NCBI GenBank assembly: GCA_963677915.2
Contig: CAXXGE010000032.1
Coordinates: 55,690 to 119,689 of the forward strand
Direction of reading: 5' to 3'
DNA: 64,000 nt
DNA from: G963677915 sp963677915
GTDB lineage: Bacteria; Bacillota; Clostridia; Lachnospirales; Vallitaleaceae
Position 1 is the stretch's first letter. Each line of letters begins with the position of its first letter. This document shows, one piece after another, positions 7,282-15,555 of this stretch. A program made the position numbers and the translations under genes. The notes beneath the pieces are model-generated. The model searched no databases, was not told the origin of the DNA, and worked only from the letters and a program-made list of their open reading frames with translations.

Positions 7282-8997
7282 TTACAGCATCATTGACTTT
7301 ATTCGATCCTCCAAAACATCCGGCTCAGCAATCATCAGCATTTCAGCCAAACGGCTTTCGGCCAGCGTTACATCCGTCTCAGCTGCTCTCTTCCTGGCTT
7401 TCAGCACCAACCTCGGCGCCATGCTCAGCTCATCAAGGCCCATGGCCAGGAATATCGCCTGCAAATCCAGATCGCCGGCAGCCGATCCGCACATCCCAAC
7501 CGGAATGCCTGCTTTGTGGGCATTTTCCACTGTCATATGTATCAGCCTTAGCAAGGCAGGGTTGTAGGGCGTATAGAGTTCCGCAATATGGGCATTCATC
7601 CTGTCAACCGCCACTGTATATTGGATGAGATCGTTCGTTCCAATGCTGAAGAAATCCACTTCCTTAGCCAAAAGATCGGAAACAAGCGCGGCCGCAGGCA
7701 CCTCGATCATAATGCCATACTGGACTTTTTCACTATATGCAATCCCATCATCAGACAGTTCCTTCTCAAGTTCACGTACAATCCCTTTTGCCATCCTCAG
7801 TTCCTGGACGCTGGATATCATAGGAAACATCACTTTCAAGTTTCCGTGGACACCCGCCCGCAGCAAAGCTCTGAGCTGGGTTCTGAAGACATCCTGTTCT
7901 TTCAGACAGTAACGGATCGCCCTATAGCCAAGAAACGGATTCATTTCCTCTTCCATATTCAGATAAGGTACTTTTTTATCTCCACCAATATCCATCGTCC
8001 GTATGATGACCGGCTTTCCGCCCATCGCTTCAAGCACCGTTCTGTAAGCAATATATTGCTCCTCTTCCGAAGGTGCAGTCTTTCTATCCATGAACAGGAA
8101 TTCGCTCCTGAAAAGTCCTATACCGTCCGCATCATTCTCAATCACATTCTTAAGGTCGTCGGGCGAAGCGATATTGGCGGCCAGTTCCACTTTTCTGCCG
8201 TCCAGTGTGAGCGATTCTTTCCCTTTATAAGCCTTCAACAGCTCACTTTCCTGTTCAATCTCTCCGATTTTCGACCTGTATAGTTCGATTTCGACTTCCG
8301 ATGGATCAAGTATTATATCACCTGAACCGCCATCGACAATGACTGTCGCACCTTTCATGAAACCTTCAAGTGCCTTTTTACCCACACCCATCACCGCCGG
8401 AATGCCGAGCGAATTGGCGATAATGGCCGCATGTGATGTGCTGCCTCCAATCGCAGTCACAATACCCTCAATATTCTCAGGTATCAGCTGCGCTGTATCG
8501 GACGGTGTCAGATCCTCAGCTGCAAGCACTGTTCCTGAAGGCAATTCGGACAATTTGAAAGCCTCTTCATTTCGAAGCAGCCTGATTACCCTTCTGGCAA
8601 CATCCCGGATGTCATGTGCCCGTTCCTGCATGTATTCACTTTCAAGCTTTTCAAACATCGCTGCCGTGTTTTCCGATTCTTCATATACTGCTGATTCAGC
8701 ACTTACCTTCTCCTTCTTCAGAAGATTTCTGATTGCCTCCTGCCAGATTTCATCTTGGACCATCAACAAATGCGCCTGAAAAATCATGGCATTTTCCTCT
8801 CCAAGAACCTCTCTTTTTTCATTATAGAGACGTTCAAGTTGGTCGGCTGCATCTGCAAATGCCTCATCCAGCTTCAGAATCTCCCCTGCGATATCGGTAA
8901 CCTCATTCTTTTCGATTACGGACGCCGATTCAAGCACTGCCAGTTTGCCTATGCCGATACCCTGTGAGACAGCCAGGCCTTTTACTGCGCTGCCCAT
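7282..8997 (-). CDS. ptsI: Phosphoenolpyruvate-protein phosphotransferase (PTS enzyme I)
   Basis: Enzyme I takes phosphate from PEP and passes it to HPr, starting the sugar phosphotransferase cascade in the cytoplasm. The 571-residue length is normal. The active-site histidine sits in GGSTSHAAII (His189), and the PEP-binding domain has the FRSEFLFMDR and IGTNDLIQYT signatures. The ATG overlaps the last base of ptsH. It is the last gene of the amino-sugar operon starting at 13920, an unusual place for the general PTS genes. Confidence 0.97.
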   Translation of the reverse strand: MGSAVKGLAVSQGIGIGKLAVLESASVIEKNEVTDIAGEILKLDEAFADAADQLERLYNEKREVLGEENAMIFQAHLLMVQDEIWQEAIRNLLKKEKVSAESAVYEESENTAAMFEKLESEYMQERAHDIRDVARRVIRLLRNEEAFKLSELPSGTVLAAEDLTPSDTAQLIPENIEGIVTAIGGSTSHAAIIANSLGIPAVMGVGKKALEGFMKGATVIVDGGSGDIILDPSEVEIELYRSKIGEIEQESELLKAYKGKESLTLDGRKVELAANIASPDDLKNVIENDADGIGLFRSEFLFMDRKTAPSEEEQYIAYRTVLEAMGGKPVIIRTMDIGGDKKVPYLNMEEEMNPFLGYRAIRYCLKEQDVFRTQLRALLRAGVHGNLKVMFPMISSVQELRMAKGIVRELEKELSDDGIAYSEKVQYGIMIEVPAAALVSDLLAKEVDFFSIGTNDLIQYTVAVDRMNAHIAELYTPYNPALLRLIHMTVENAHKAGIPVGMCGSAAGDLDLQAIFLAMGLDELSMAPRLVLKARKRAAETDVTLAESRLAEMLMIAEPDVLEDRIKSMML

Positions 8998-9248
8998 CAG
9001 GCCACATCTCCTTCAATGATAGATGCAATCCGTTTCCCTATCATACCATCCTCATCGTCTTCCACGTCGACCAGCACAACATCGCCGAACAGCACGCCCA
9101 TGCTGATCAAATTGATAATCGACTTTGCATTGTATCTTAATTCATTCTTTATCAGAAATACACCGCCTGCATGTTTTTGTGCTATTTCGGCAATTTTTCC
9201 AGCCGGTCTTGCATGAAGGCCATTTACATCTTTAACAACCACTTTCAT
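8997..9248 (-). CDS. ptsH: Phosphocarrier protein HPr
   Basis: HPr carries phosphate from enzyme I to the sugar-specific EIIA. The 83-residue protein has the phospho-histidine motif NGLHARPAG (His12, equal to His15 elsewhere). It also has a serine at residue 43 in AKSIINLISMG, near the position that HPr kinase modifies in Firmicutes. The surrounding residues differ from the common KSIMGVMSL, so regulatory phosphorylation is less certain. It lies between crr and ptsI with 12 bp and 1 bp spacing. Confidence 0.95.
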   Translation of the reverse strand: MKVVVKDVNGLHARPAGKIAEIAQKHAGGVFLIKNELRYNAKSIINLISMGVLFGDVVLVDVEDDEDGMIGKRIASIIEGDVA

Positions 9249-9260
9249 CGCTCGAACCCC

Positions 9261-9734
9261 CTATTTCATAACCACTTTTGCTGCCGGACCGGAACCTGTC
9301 ATACCTTTTTCCACGTTGACAGCCTTGATTTTCTCGCCATTCGTAAAAACAACCGGGGTAACAGATGGTTTCCCTTTTTCTTCCAGATATGCCAAATCCA
9401 CTTCAACGATGACATCGCCAGCCTTTACCTCGCCTCCGGGTTCGGTAATTCTTTTAAATCCGTCACCCTTCAGTTCCACTGTATCGATGCCTATATGGAC
9501 CAGCACTTCGAGACCTTCGTCTGTCACTACGGCAAAAGCGTGGTTGGTTGGAAATATCTGGACCAGCTTGCCCGAAACAGGCGCCTTCACACTTCCATCT
9601 GTGGGTTTTACAGCAAAACCGTCACCCAGCATCTTTTGGGAAAATGCCGGATCCGGTACTTCTGTCATTTCGATAATTTCGCCATTCATAGGTGATAGTA
9701 CCTGAATCTCCTTGTTCTTCTTGAAAAATCCCAT
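9261..9734 (-). CDS. crr: PTS glucose/GlcNAc-type EIIA component
   Basis: A 157-residue single-domain EIIA of the glucose family. The two catalytic histidines are in NHAFAVVT (His65) and EVLVHIGIDTVEL (His80, the phospho-acceptor). The NagE protein encoded upstream has only IIC and IIB domains, so this protein very likely supplies its missing IIA. The ATG is three bases after the nagB stop. Confidence 0.93.
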   Translation of the reverse strand: MGFFKKNKEIQVLSPMNGEIIEMTEVPDPAFSQKMLGDGFAVKPTDGSVKAPVSGKLVQIFPTNHAFAVVTDEGLEVLVHIGIDTVELKGDGFKRITEPGGEVKAGDVIVEVDLAYLEEKGKPSVTPVVFTNGEKIKAVNVEKGMTGSGPAAKVVMK

Positions 9735-9737
9735 ATC

Positions 9738-10463
9738 TCATACTCCTTTCGCAGCTGCCTCATCTACTATAACGGTCACATTCGGGTGCAGTTGAAGAAC
9801 TGAAGCCGGCAGTTCAGGTGTGATTTTTCCGTGGACCATTCCTGCTACGGCCTGCGCTTTCTCTGCTCCAGTGGCCAGTAAAATGATACCTCTAGACTGC
9901 ATGATTGTTTTGACGCCCATTGTAATGGCATAACGTGGCACTTCATCGATTGAATCAAAAAATCTCGCATTGTCACTGATTGTCTGCTCATCCAGTTTTA
10001 TTTTGTGTGTCATGGCCTCGAATTTGATATCCGGTTCATTGAAACCGATATGGCCATTCCTGCCAATACCGAGAACTTGAAAATCGATGCCCCCTGCTGC
10101 CGCAATCATCCTGTCGTATTTCTCGCATTCCTCTTCGATGTCCTTGGCCATTCCAGATGGAATATGGTGGTTTTTCTCCTTGATGTCGATCCTTCCAAAA
10201 AAATTCTTTTTCATAAAATAGGCGTAGCTTTCTTCATGGCTGGGTTCCAAACCAATATATTCATCCAGATTGAATGTAACCACATCCTTGAAACTTATCA
10301 TGCCTTCCTTGTAGAACTTTACGAGCTCATCGTACATGCCGATTGGCGATGAACCCGTTGCCAGTCCCAGCACTGTTTCAGGTTTTTGCAGAATCTGACC
10401 GACCACCATATGAGCGGCTTTTCTGCTCATTTCCAAATAGTCTTTAACGACTATGATATTCAT
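9738..10463 (-). CDS. nagB: Glucosamine-6-phosphate deaminase
   Basis: NagB converts glucosamine-6-phosphate to fructose-6-phosphate and ammonia, linking amino sugars to glycolysis. The 241-residue protein has the family signatures LGLATGSSPIGMY, FNLDEYIGL and LGIGRNGHIGFNEP. Its length matches the short Firmicutes form, which lacks the C-terminal allosteric extension of the E. coli enzyme. The start codon overlaps the nagA stop (ATGA), so translation is coupled. Confidence 0.96.
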   Translation of the reverse strand: MNIIVVKDYLEMSRKAAHMVVGQILQKPETVLGLATGSSPIGMYDELVKFYKEGMISFKDVVTFNLDEYIGLEPSHEESYAYFMKKNFFGRIDIKEKNHHIPSGMAKDIEEECEKYDRMIAAAGGIDFQVLGIGRNGHIGFNEPDIKFEAMTHKIKLDEQTISDNARFFDSIDEVPRYAITMGVKTIMQSRGIILLATGAEKAQAVAGMVHGKITPELPASVLQLHPNVTVIVDEAAAKGV

Positions 10464-11611
10464 GATTTTCCTCCATTGTATACTTCCCGTCCATCGATAA
10501 AGACGCTTACTATATTCAATTCCTCATCCAACATCACAAGGTCCGCAGTCTTTCCTTCTTCTATGCTGCCCACCCTGTCAAAGATTTTCAGTTTCTTTGC
10601 TGGATTTACCGACATCATCCTGATGATTTCATAGAGCTCGAATCCGGTATCCTCAACCATATTCCTAAGCGCCTTGTCCATCTTGTGTATACTTCCCGCA
10701 ATCGTTCCATCATCCAGCCGGCAAGCCCCATCAGCAACCGTTACACTCTGTCCGCCAAGATCATAATGTCCGTCCGGCAAGTAATTCGCCCTGATAGCAT
10801 CTGTTATCAGCACTGTCTTCTCCACTGTCTTGATCCTTATGAATGGATCCACAAATTCCGGGTGGATATGGATTCTGTCGGTGATGATATCCAGGCTGAA
10901 GGGCTTTGCCAGCACGGCGCCGATGACACCTGGCTTCCTATGGTGAAGTCCAGTCATGGCATTGAAACAATGCGTGACATGTGTGACACCTTCGTCATAC
11001 GCCTTGCAGGCAGTCTCAAAGTCGCTCCCTGAATGGCCGATACTGAGCAAGATGTCTTTGTTCCTGATTCCCTTAATAAATGAGAAGTCTTCATCCATTT
11101 CCGGCGCAAGTGTAATCATCTTGACCACATCCTCATACTTGCCCACCCATTCTTCTGAAGGTTTCTGGATAAATGTCTCGTTTTGGGCACCTTTGAATGC
11201 CGGGTTTATAAATGGACCTTCAAGATGAACACCCAACAGGCGGGCGCCTTTATGCAGCTGTCCCATATACTCTCTGGTTGCCTCAAGCGACTTCTCGATA
11301 GCCTCCTGCTGCATTGTCATTGTCGTTGCAAGAAACGAAGTTGTGCCGCTCTGTACTATGGCATCAGCGATGGTCTCAAGCGATTCCACCGTTCCGTCCA
11401 TGACATCGGCTCCCATGGAACCATGAATATGTATGTCGATAAATCCCGGGGCGATATAACCGTTAAAGTGAATGACCTTCATCTTTTCATCCTTCAGTAT
11501 CTCCTCGGGCACGATTTTTACAATCGTGTCCGAAAAGACGATGGCATGCCCTGACAGGATTTTATCTTCAAGTATGATTTTTGCTCCTTTGATTACTTTC
11601 AGTTCATCCAT
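10460..11611 (-). CDS. nagA: N-acetylglucosamine-6-phosphate deacetylase
   Basis: NagA removes the acetyl group from GlcNAc-6-phosphate, the product of NagE transport. The metal-binding HxH is in APGFIDIHIHGSMGAD, and later signatures include HLEGPFINPAFKGA, SIGHSGSDFE and THCFNAMTG. I chose the ATG at 11611 (383 residues) because GAGGGGAG lies eight bases upstream; a GTG six codons earlier would include that site in the coding region. It sits between nagE and nagB. Confidence 0.96.
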   Translation of the reverse strand: MDELKVIKGAKIILEDKILSGHAIVFSDTIVKIVPEEILKDEKMKVIHFNGYIAPGFIDIHIHGSMGADVMDGTVESLETIADAIVQSGTTSFLATTMTMQQEAIEKSLEATREYMGQLHKGARLLGVHLEGPFINPAFKGAQNETFIQKPSEEWVGKYEDVVKMITLAPEMDEDFSFIKGIRNKDILLSIGHSGSDFETACKAYDEGVTHVTHCFNAMTGLHHRKPGVIGAVLAKPFSLDIITDRIHIHPEFVDPFIRIKTVEKTVLITDAIRANYLPDGHYDLGGQSVTVADGACRLDDGTIAGSIHKMDKALRNMVEDTGFELYEIIRMMSVNPAKKLKIFDRVGSIEEGKTADLVMLDEELNIVSVFIDGREVYNGGKS

Positions 11612-11639
11612 TGACTTGACTCCCCTCACATTCTGACTG

Positions 11640-13043
11640 TTATTGCTTGTGGATGTTCTTTAGTTCTGCTGCTATCAGCTCTGCATACGTACCGACAACA
11701 ACCTGAACATTCTTTTTATTTGGCTTCAGTATGCCTGCAGCTCCCAGCTTTTTGATTGCCTGCTCATCAATGGCACTTGAATCTTTCAAAGTCAATCGAA
11801 GCCTCGTGATGCACGAATCGATCTCTTCGATATTTTCTTTGCCGCCAAGCGCCACATAGTAGTCTTTCGCTACCGTAGAAATACCTTCACCTTCAATCAG
11901 GCTGTCGCTTGCTTCGGCAACTTCATCCATTCTTCCAGGTGTCTGGATATCGAATTTGGCAATGATCACCCTGAATGCCACGTAGTAGATGGCAGCAAAT
12001 GCAAGGCCGACAGGAATAAGAAGCAGTCCGTTTGTTGCAAGGTGCATGTTAAGCACATAGTCTATCAGGCCGGCAGAGAATCCGAATCCGTGCAGGATGC
12101 CAAGCATCTGTGTGACAGCAAGGGACAGACCCGAAAGGACTGCATGCACGGCATAAAGACCCGGTGCGATGAATACAAACAGGAATTCAATCGGTTCAGT
12201 AATACCTGTAAGGAATGATGTAAACGCGATGGAAATGAACATACCAGCTACTGCTTTTTTGTTTTCCTTTTTAGCCGCATGGTACATGGCCAGGCAAGCT
12301 GCCGGAAGGCCGAACATCATGACCGGATAGAAACCTGCCATATAGATCCCGGCAGTCGGATCGCCTGCGAAATATCTCCAAAGGTCGCCGTTGACAACTG
12401 TGCCGGCTGCGTCAGTAAAAGATCCGATTGTGAACCAGAAGATCGAGTTCAGTACGTGATGAAGTCCAACAGGGATCAGCAGACGGTTTCCAAAACCGAA
12501 TATGAAGGTTCCAAGAGGCCCTGCGCTGCTGGCTGCGTTACCCATTGCATCAATGCCGTTCTGTATGGAAGGCCATATGTAGCCGAAGAGTATGCCAACT
12601 GCGACCGCTGCAAAGGATGTGATAATCGGAACGAAACGCTTGCCTCCGAAGAAAGCCAGGAATTCCGGTAGTTTTATGTTATGGAATTTGTTGTATAGCC
12701 CACCTGCTATAATACCCATTACCATACCGACCATAACGCCGGTATTTATATCCGGATTGATGACTGTATAAACATTTTTTGCCACAAGAACACCGACTGC
12801 GCCTGCAAGAGCAGCTGCGCCATGATTTTCTTTTGCAAGTCCAAGTGCGACACCTATGCCGAACAATAGATACAAGTTGTCGAAAATACCCGCTCCAGCC
12901 TTGAGCATTATATCGGCCAGAAGACCTTCTATGCCAGGTACCCCGGCGCCAAGTCTCAACAGAATTGCGGCGGCCGGCATGATAGCGATTGGCAGCATTA
13001 ATGCTTTACCCACTTTTTGCAGTTTCCCAAAGAAAGCTGTCAT
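11640..13043 (-). CDS. nagE: PTS N-acetylglucosamine-specific EIICB
   Basis: The membrane transporter that imports and phosphorylates N-acetylglucosamine. The 467-residue protein has a glucose-superfamily IIC domain (about 1-370, starting KALMLPIAIMPAAAILLRLG, with GITEPIEFLFVF) and a IIB domain whose phospho-cysteine is in EEIDSCITRLRL (Cys411). No IIA domain is attached; crr in the same operon probably provides it. The GlcNAc rather than glucose assignment rests mainly on nagA and nagB next door. Confidence 0.93.
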   Translation of the reverse strand: MTAFFGKLQKVGKALMLPIAIMPAAAILLRLGAGVPGIEGLLADIMLKAGAGIFDNLYLLFGIGVALGLAKENHGAAALAGAVGVLVAKNVYTVINPDINTGVMVGMVMGIIAGGLYNKFHNIKLPEFLAFFGGKRFVPIITSFAAVAVGILFGYIWPSIQNGIDAMGNAASSAGPLGTFIFGFGNRLLIPVGLHHVLNSIFWFTIGSFTDAAGTVVNGDLWRYFAGDPTAGIYMAGFYPVMMFGLPAACLAMYHAAKKENKKAVAGMFISIAFTSFLTGITEPIEFLFVFIAPGLYAVHAVLSGLSLAVTQMLGILHGFGFSAGLIDYVLNMHLATNGLLLIPVGLAFAAIYYVAFRVIIAKFDIQTPGRMDEVAEASDSLIEGEGISTVAKDYYVALGGKENIEEIDSCITRLRLTLKDSSAIDEQAIKKLGAAGILKPNKKNVQVVVGTYAELIAAELKNIHKQ

Positions 13044-13128
13044 TTAAGATTCCTCCTGATAATTTGAATTGAATTTCATAATGGTTACCCTTTATCTTGA
13101 CGGCCGCGCGCTGACCGTAAGCATCTTG

Positions 13129-13920
13129 TTACTTCGTTCTGAGTCTTTCGATATGAATCGCCATAAAGGCAAGTTCGTCATCGGAAACAGGCTTGTTCAG
13201 TTCCTTTTCGATTTTTTCCTTCAATTTCATCGCTATCCTGACTGATTCCTTCAATTCCTTCATCAGAGTGTCGAGTATTGGATTGACAATCATCTTCCCT
13301 TGATCGACTCTTTCGATTGTACTCCTGAGATGATGGACCAGACGTGAATAGGTGAAATCGTTTTCAAGTTTTATGCCTAAGCTGTTTTCTATGATACCAG
13401 CCAGTTCCTTGATAAGCCTTGTGTTCTTTACTGACTCTTTTACGTCTACGTGATGTCGTGCAGCGTTCAGGTGGAGTGCTATGAAGCCGACTTCATCTTC
13501 TACAATATCGATCCCCATTGTCCTGGATATATTCTCTTTGGCCTCCAATCCGATCTTGAATTCCTCTTCATACAGAAATTTGATTTCATCCAGGAAAGGG
13601 TTGTGAATTTCCATTCCTTTTTTCAATCGCTCGATGGCAAAACTGATATGGTCTGTGAGCACAACATACAGCTGTGGGTTAAGCTCTCCCAGCTTTTTCT
13701 CGGCTTCCTCGATGATGTTCGTACACATGTACAGCATTTTTTTATCATACGCAAGAAATGCATTGTCAATGTCTGCCTTGTCGATGTCCACTTCTTGTCC
13801 AGGCTTCTTCCCGAAACCGATCCCTTTGCCGACCAGAATTTCTTCAGACCCGTTTTTCAGATTCTTGGCTTGTATGACATTGTTGTTAAGCACCCTGCTG
13901 ACTGTGTACAGATTTTCCAT
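13129..13920 (-). CDS. BglG/LicT-type transcriptional antiterminator
   Basis: A 263-residue regulator with an RNA-binding CAT domain (about 1-55, YTVSRVLNNNVIQAKN) followed by two PTS regulation domains (PRD1 about 70-165, PRD2 about 175-263). PRDs are phosphorylated by HPr and EII proteins, so activity follows sugar transport. An RNA target for this class lies in its own leader at 14008-14037 and overlaps a terminator, so the protein probably allows read-through into its own operon. It is the first gene of the nag/pts operon, 85 bp before nagE; that gap holds no second terminator. Confidence 0.93.
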   Translation of the reverse strand: MENLYTVSRVLNNNVIQAKNLKNGSEEILVGKGIGFGKKPGQEVDIDKADIDNAFLAYDKKMLYMCTNIIEEAEKKLGELNPQLYVVLTDHISFAIERLKKGMEIHNPFLDEIKFLYEEEFKIGLEAKENISRTMGIDIVEDEVGFIALHLNAARHHVDVKESVKNTRLIKELAGIIENSLGIKLENDFTYSRLVHHLRSTIERVDQGKMIVNPILDTLMKELKESVRIAMKLKEKIEKELNKPVSDDELAFMAIHIERLRTK

Positions 13921-13973
13921 CTTTATCCCACCTCTGTTTATTGATAAGGCCGAACTGATTGATTTCAGGAATC

Positions 13974-14037
13974 AAAAAAGGCATGAACACCCGCTTATTA
14001 AGCTAGTGGTTCATGCCTGATTTAACAGTAACACGCC
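13974..14037 (-). promoter_or_regulatory. RAT antiterminator site overlapping a leader terminator
   Basis: On the minus strand 14008-14037 matches the ribonucleic antiterminator consensus of the BglG/SacY/LicT family: TGTTACTG, a short variable loop, CAGGCA, then AACC. Its 3' half is also the left arm of a perfect 10-bp terminator stem (14009-14018 with 13979-13988) followed by six T. The two structures are mutually exclusive, as in bgl and lic leaders. Confidence 0.9.
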
Positions 14038-14048
14038 GTGAATCTTTA

Positions 14049-14091
14049 ATTGGTATATACCAATATTACATTAATTTCAGGCATTTGTCAA
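14049..14091 (-). promoter_or_regulatory. Promoter of the nag/pts operon with NagR/DasR-like operator
   Basis: On the minus strand TTGACA (14086-14091) and TAATAT (14063-14068) are 17 bases apart. Immediately after the -10, and overlapping it, is the perfect 16-bp palindrome ATTGGTATATACCAAT (14049-14064). This resembles the dre sites bound by NagR/YvoA and DasR, GntR-family repressors of GlcNAc genes. No nagR gene is in this window. The -35 overlaps the stop of the mutarotase-like gene upstream. Confidence 0.85.
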
Positions 14092-14951
14092 GAAATATAT
14101 TCAATTTTATACAAACAGCTGAAAACGCCGCCCTTTTCCAGCCTTTCGATACCTGCCTTGTCCACCAGCCTGTGGTTTCCGTTCACAAAATCAGCAACTC
14201 CGTGCCACGGCTCTATACACAGAAAAGGCGCGTTGGGCGTCCAGATACCAAGATAGGGGAAATTTTCGAATACTACCATGATTGTGTCGCCTGATTTCCT
14301 GTTGAAAAGGCTCATAGCCGTCAGTGCCATACTGTCGAAAATCAACGTATCATTCTTGAACCAGTCGAAGTTCATATCGACCCTGTCACTGCTTTCGAAA
14401 ACCTGAAACTTCTCTTTATAGAGCAAGCCCTTGTCTACATCCATTTTATAGGACGACAGGTCGACCGACTCCTCAGCCACCAGTACAGCATCCCCGGCAT
14501 CCACATCCACGTTGAAAGCAGGATGGGCACCGATGGAGAAATACATGACGCCATCTGTCTTGTTCACGACTTTATAAGTGATCTCCACACCGTCTTCAAT
14601 CAGCTGATAACCGACATGCAGCTCGAAGTCGAAGGGATACAGTTCTTTTGTTTCCTCGTCGCTGTTCAGCACAAGTTCGATACTGTCGTCATCCACGGAC
14701 ACAAGCTCGAATTCACGCCTTCTGGCAAGACCATGCCGGGGCAGCCTGTACTGCTTGCCTTTATAAAGATAGAAGCCGTCCTTCAGCCCGCCTACGATTG
14801 GAAACAACACTGGAGACTGACCGGTCCAGTACGCAGCGTCTCCCTGCCACAGCAATTCCCTTTTTTTGTCAATTGAATAAATGCTTGAAAGCTCTGCCCC
14901 CATGCTCTTCACTTTTATTGAAATCTTGTCGTTTTTCAATTCCCAGTTCAT
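14088..14951 (-). CDS. Aldose 1-epimerase family protein
   Basis: A 287-residue protein of the galactose mutarotase-like superfamily (LacX-type subgroup). Visible family features are the N-terminal GAELSSIYS, the central LFPIVGGLKDGFYLYKGKQYRLPRHGLARRREF containing the catalytic-type histidine, SIGAHPAFN, and the C-terminal LCIEPWHGVADF. It probably interconverts alpha and beta sugar anomers, but the substrate is unknown. It directly follows a lipoprotein gene with no gap and precedes the GlcNAc operon. Confidence 0.88.
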   Translation of the reverse strand: MNWELKNDKISIKVKSMGAELSSIYSIDKKRELLWQGDAAYWTGQSPVLFPIVGGLKDGFYLYKGKQYRLPRHGLARRREFELVSVDDDSIELVLNSDEETKELYPFDFELHVGYQLIEDGVEITYKVVNKTDGVMYFSIGAHPAFNVDVDAGDAVLVAEESVDLSSYKMDVDKGLLYKEKFQVFESSDRVDMNFDWFKNDTLIFDSMALTAMSLFNRKSGDTIMVVFENFPYLGIWTPNAPFLCIEPWHGVADFVNGNHRLVDKAGIERLEKGGVFSCLYKIEYIS

Positions 14952-15239
14952 TTATCTCGCCTCATTTCTTAATACTTTCTTACCCCAGATCTGCATCGGA
15001 TAGGATTCTGCCACCTCGCCTCCGTAGCTGATTTCCACCTCATTGCCATTTACGAAGCTCGTGTCGACACCTTTGGCAAAATCAGCATCCGACAGGTGGA
15101 TGACATAAGGAGCACCCTCGCTGTCAATCAAAATATCCGTACCATTGACTTCCTGTACAATACCGACGATTGTCACGTCCTTATCGCCACACCCTGCAAG
15201 CAACAAAACAACCATCATAATCAAAGCAATCTTTTTCAT
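14952..15239 (-). CDS. Small lipoprotein
   Basis: A 95-residue exported lipoprotein: basic start, hydrophobic stretch, and lipobox LLAGC with the cysteine at residue 17. The mature part (VTIVGIVQEVNGTDILIDSEG...) resembles small OB-like or DUF3221-type lipoproteins; function unknown. GGAGG lies well before the ATG. It is co-transcribed with the mutarotase-like gene (stop and start adjacent). Confidence 0.8.
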   Translation of the reverse strand: MKKIALIMMVVLLLAGCGDKDVTIVGIVQEVNGTDILIDSEGAPYVIHLSDADFAKGVDTSFVNGNEVEISYGGEVAESYPMQIWGKKVLRNEAR

Positions 15240-15283
15240 GCTGACTTCGCCTCCTTACCTCCAAGCATATCACTTTCCTGGAA

Positions 15284-15318
15284 TAAAAAAAAGCCAAGAG
15301 TTAGGAGTCTCTTGGCTT
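15284..15318 (-). terminator. Terminator in the leader of the lipoprotein gene
   Basis: A perfect 10-bp stem (AAGCCAAGAG with its complement, 8-base loop) is followed by eight T on the minus strand. It lies about 45 bp before the lipoprotein start and some 60 bp after a good promoter, so it could be an attenuator or the end of a short RNA. Confidence 0.85.
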
Positions 15319-15383
15319 TCCGTAGGTATAATATAATTTGGAGAATCTCTCCAGTCTATATGGTATAAATAATCGCTACATGT

Positions 15384-15412
15384 AGTATACTATACTACGT
15401 ATGCTGTGTCAA
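15384..15412 (-). promoter_or_regulatory. Promoter upstream of the lipoprotein gene
   Basis: TTGACA (15407-15412) and TATACT (15384-15389) with a 17-base spacer on the minus strand, close to the consensus. The transcript would contain a GGAGA/TCTCC hairpin (about 15338-15352) and then the terminator at 15284-15318. I could not match the leader to a riboswitch class. Confidence 0.75.
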
Positions 15413-15420
15413 GCATGGAA

Positions 15421-15555
15421 GGTGTGCCAGGGGGACGGACCTTTTGGCACCGCTGCCAGGACAATAAACAAGCCGATGATTAAGTTTTTACACTGATCAT
15501 CGGCCTGTTTACGATTGTCCATTGCGTGCCAAAAGGTCCGTCCCCCTGGCACACC
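15421..15555. repeat. Long inverted repeat, family B copy 1, with nested inner hairpin
   Basis: Perfect 30-bp outer arms (15421-15450 and 15526-15555, motif GTGCCAGGGGGACGGACC...TTTTGGCAC) enclose an inner imperfect inverted repeat built on GGACAAT, AACA-GCCGATGAT and their complements. The right arm abuts the purD stop codon directly. The arm sequence recurs at 45031-45107. Confidence 0.9.
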
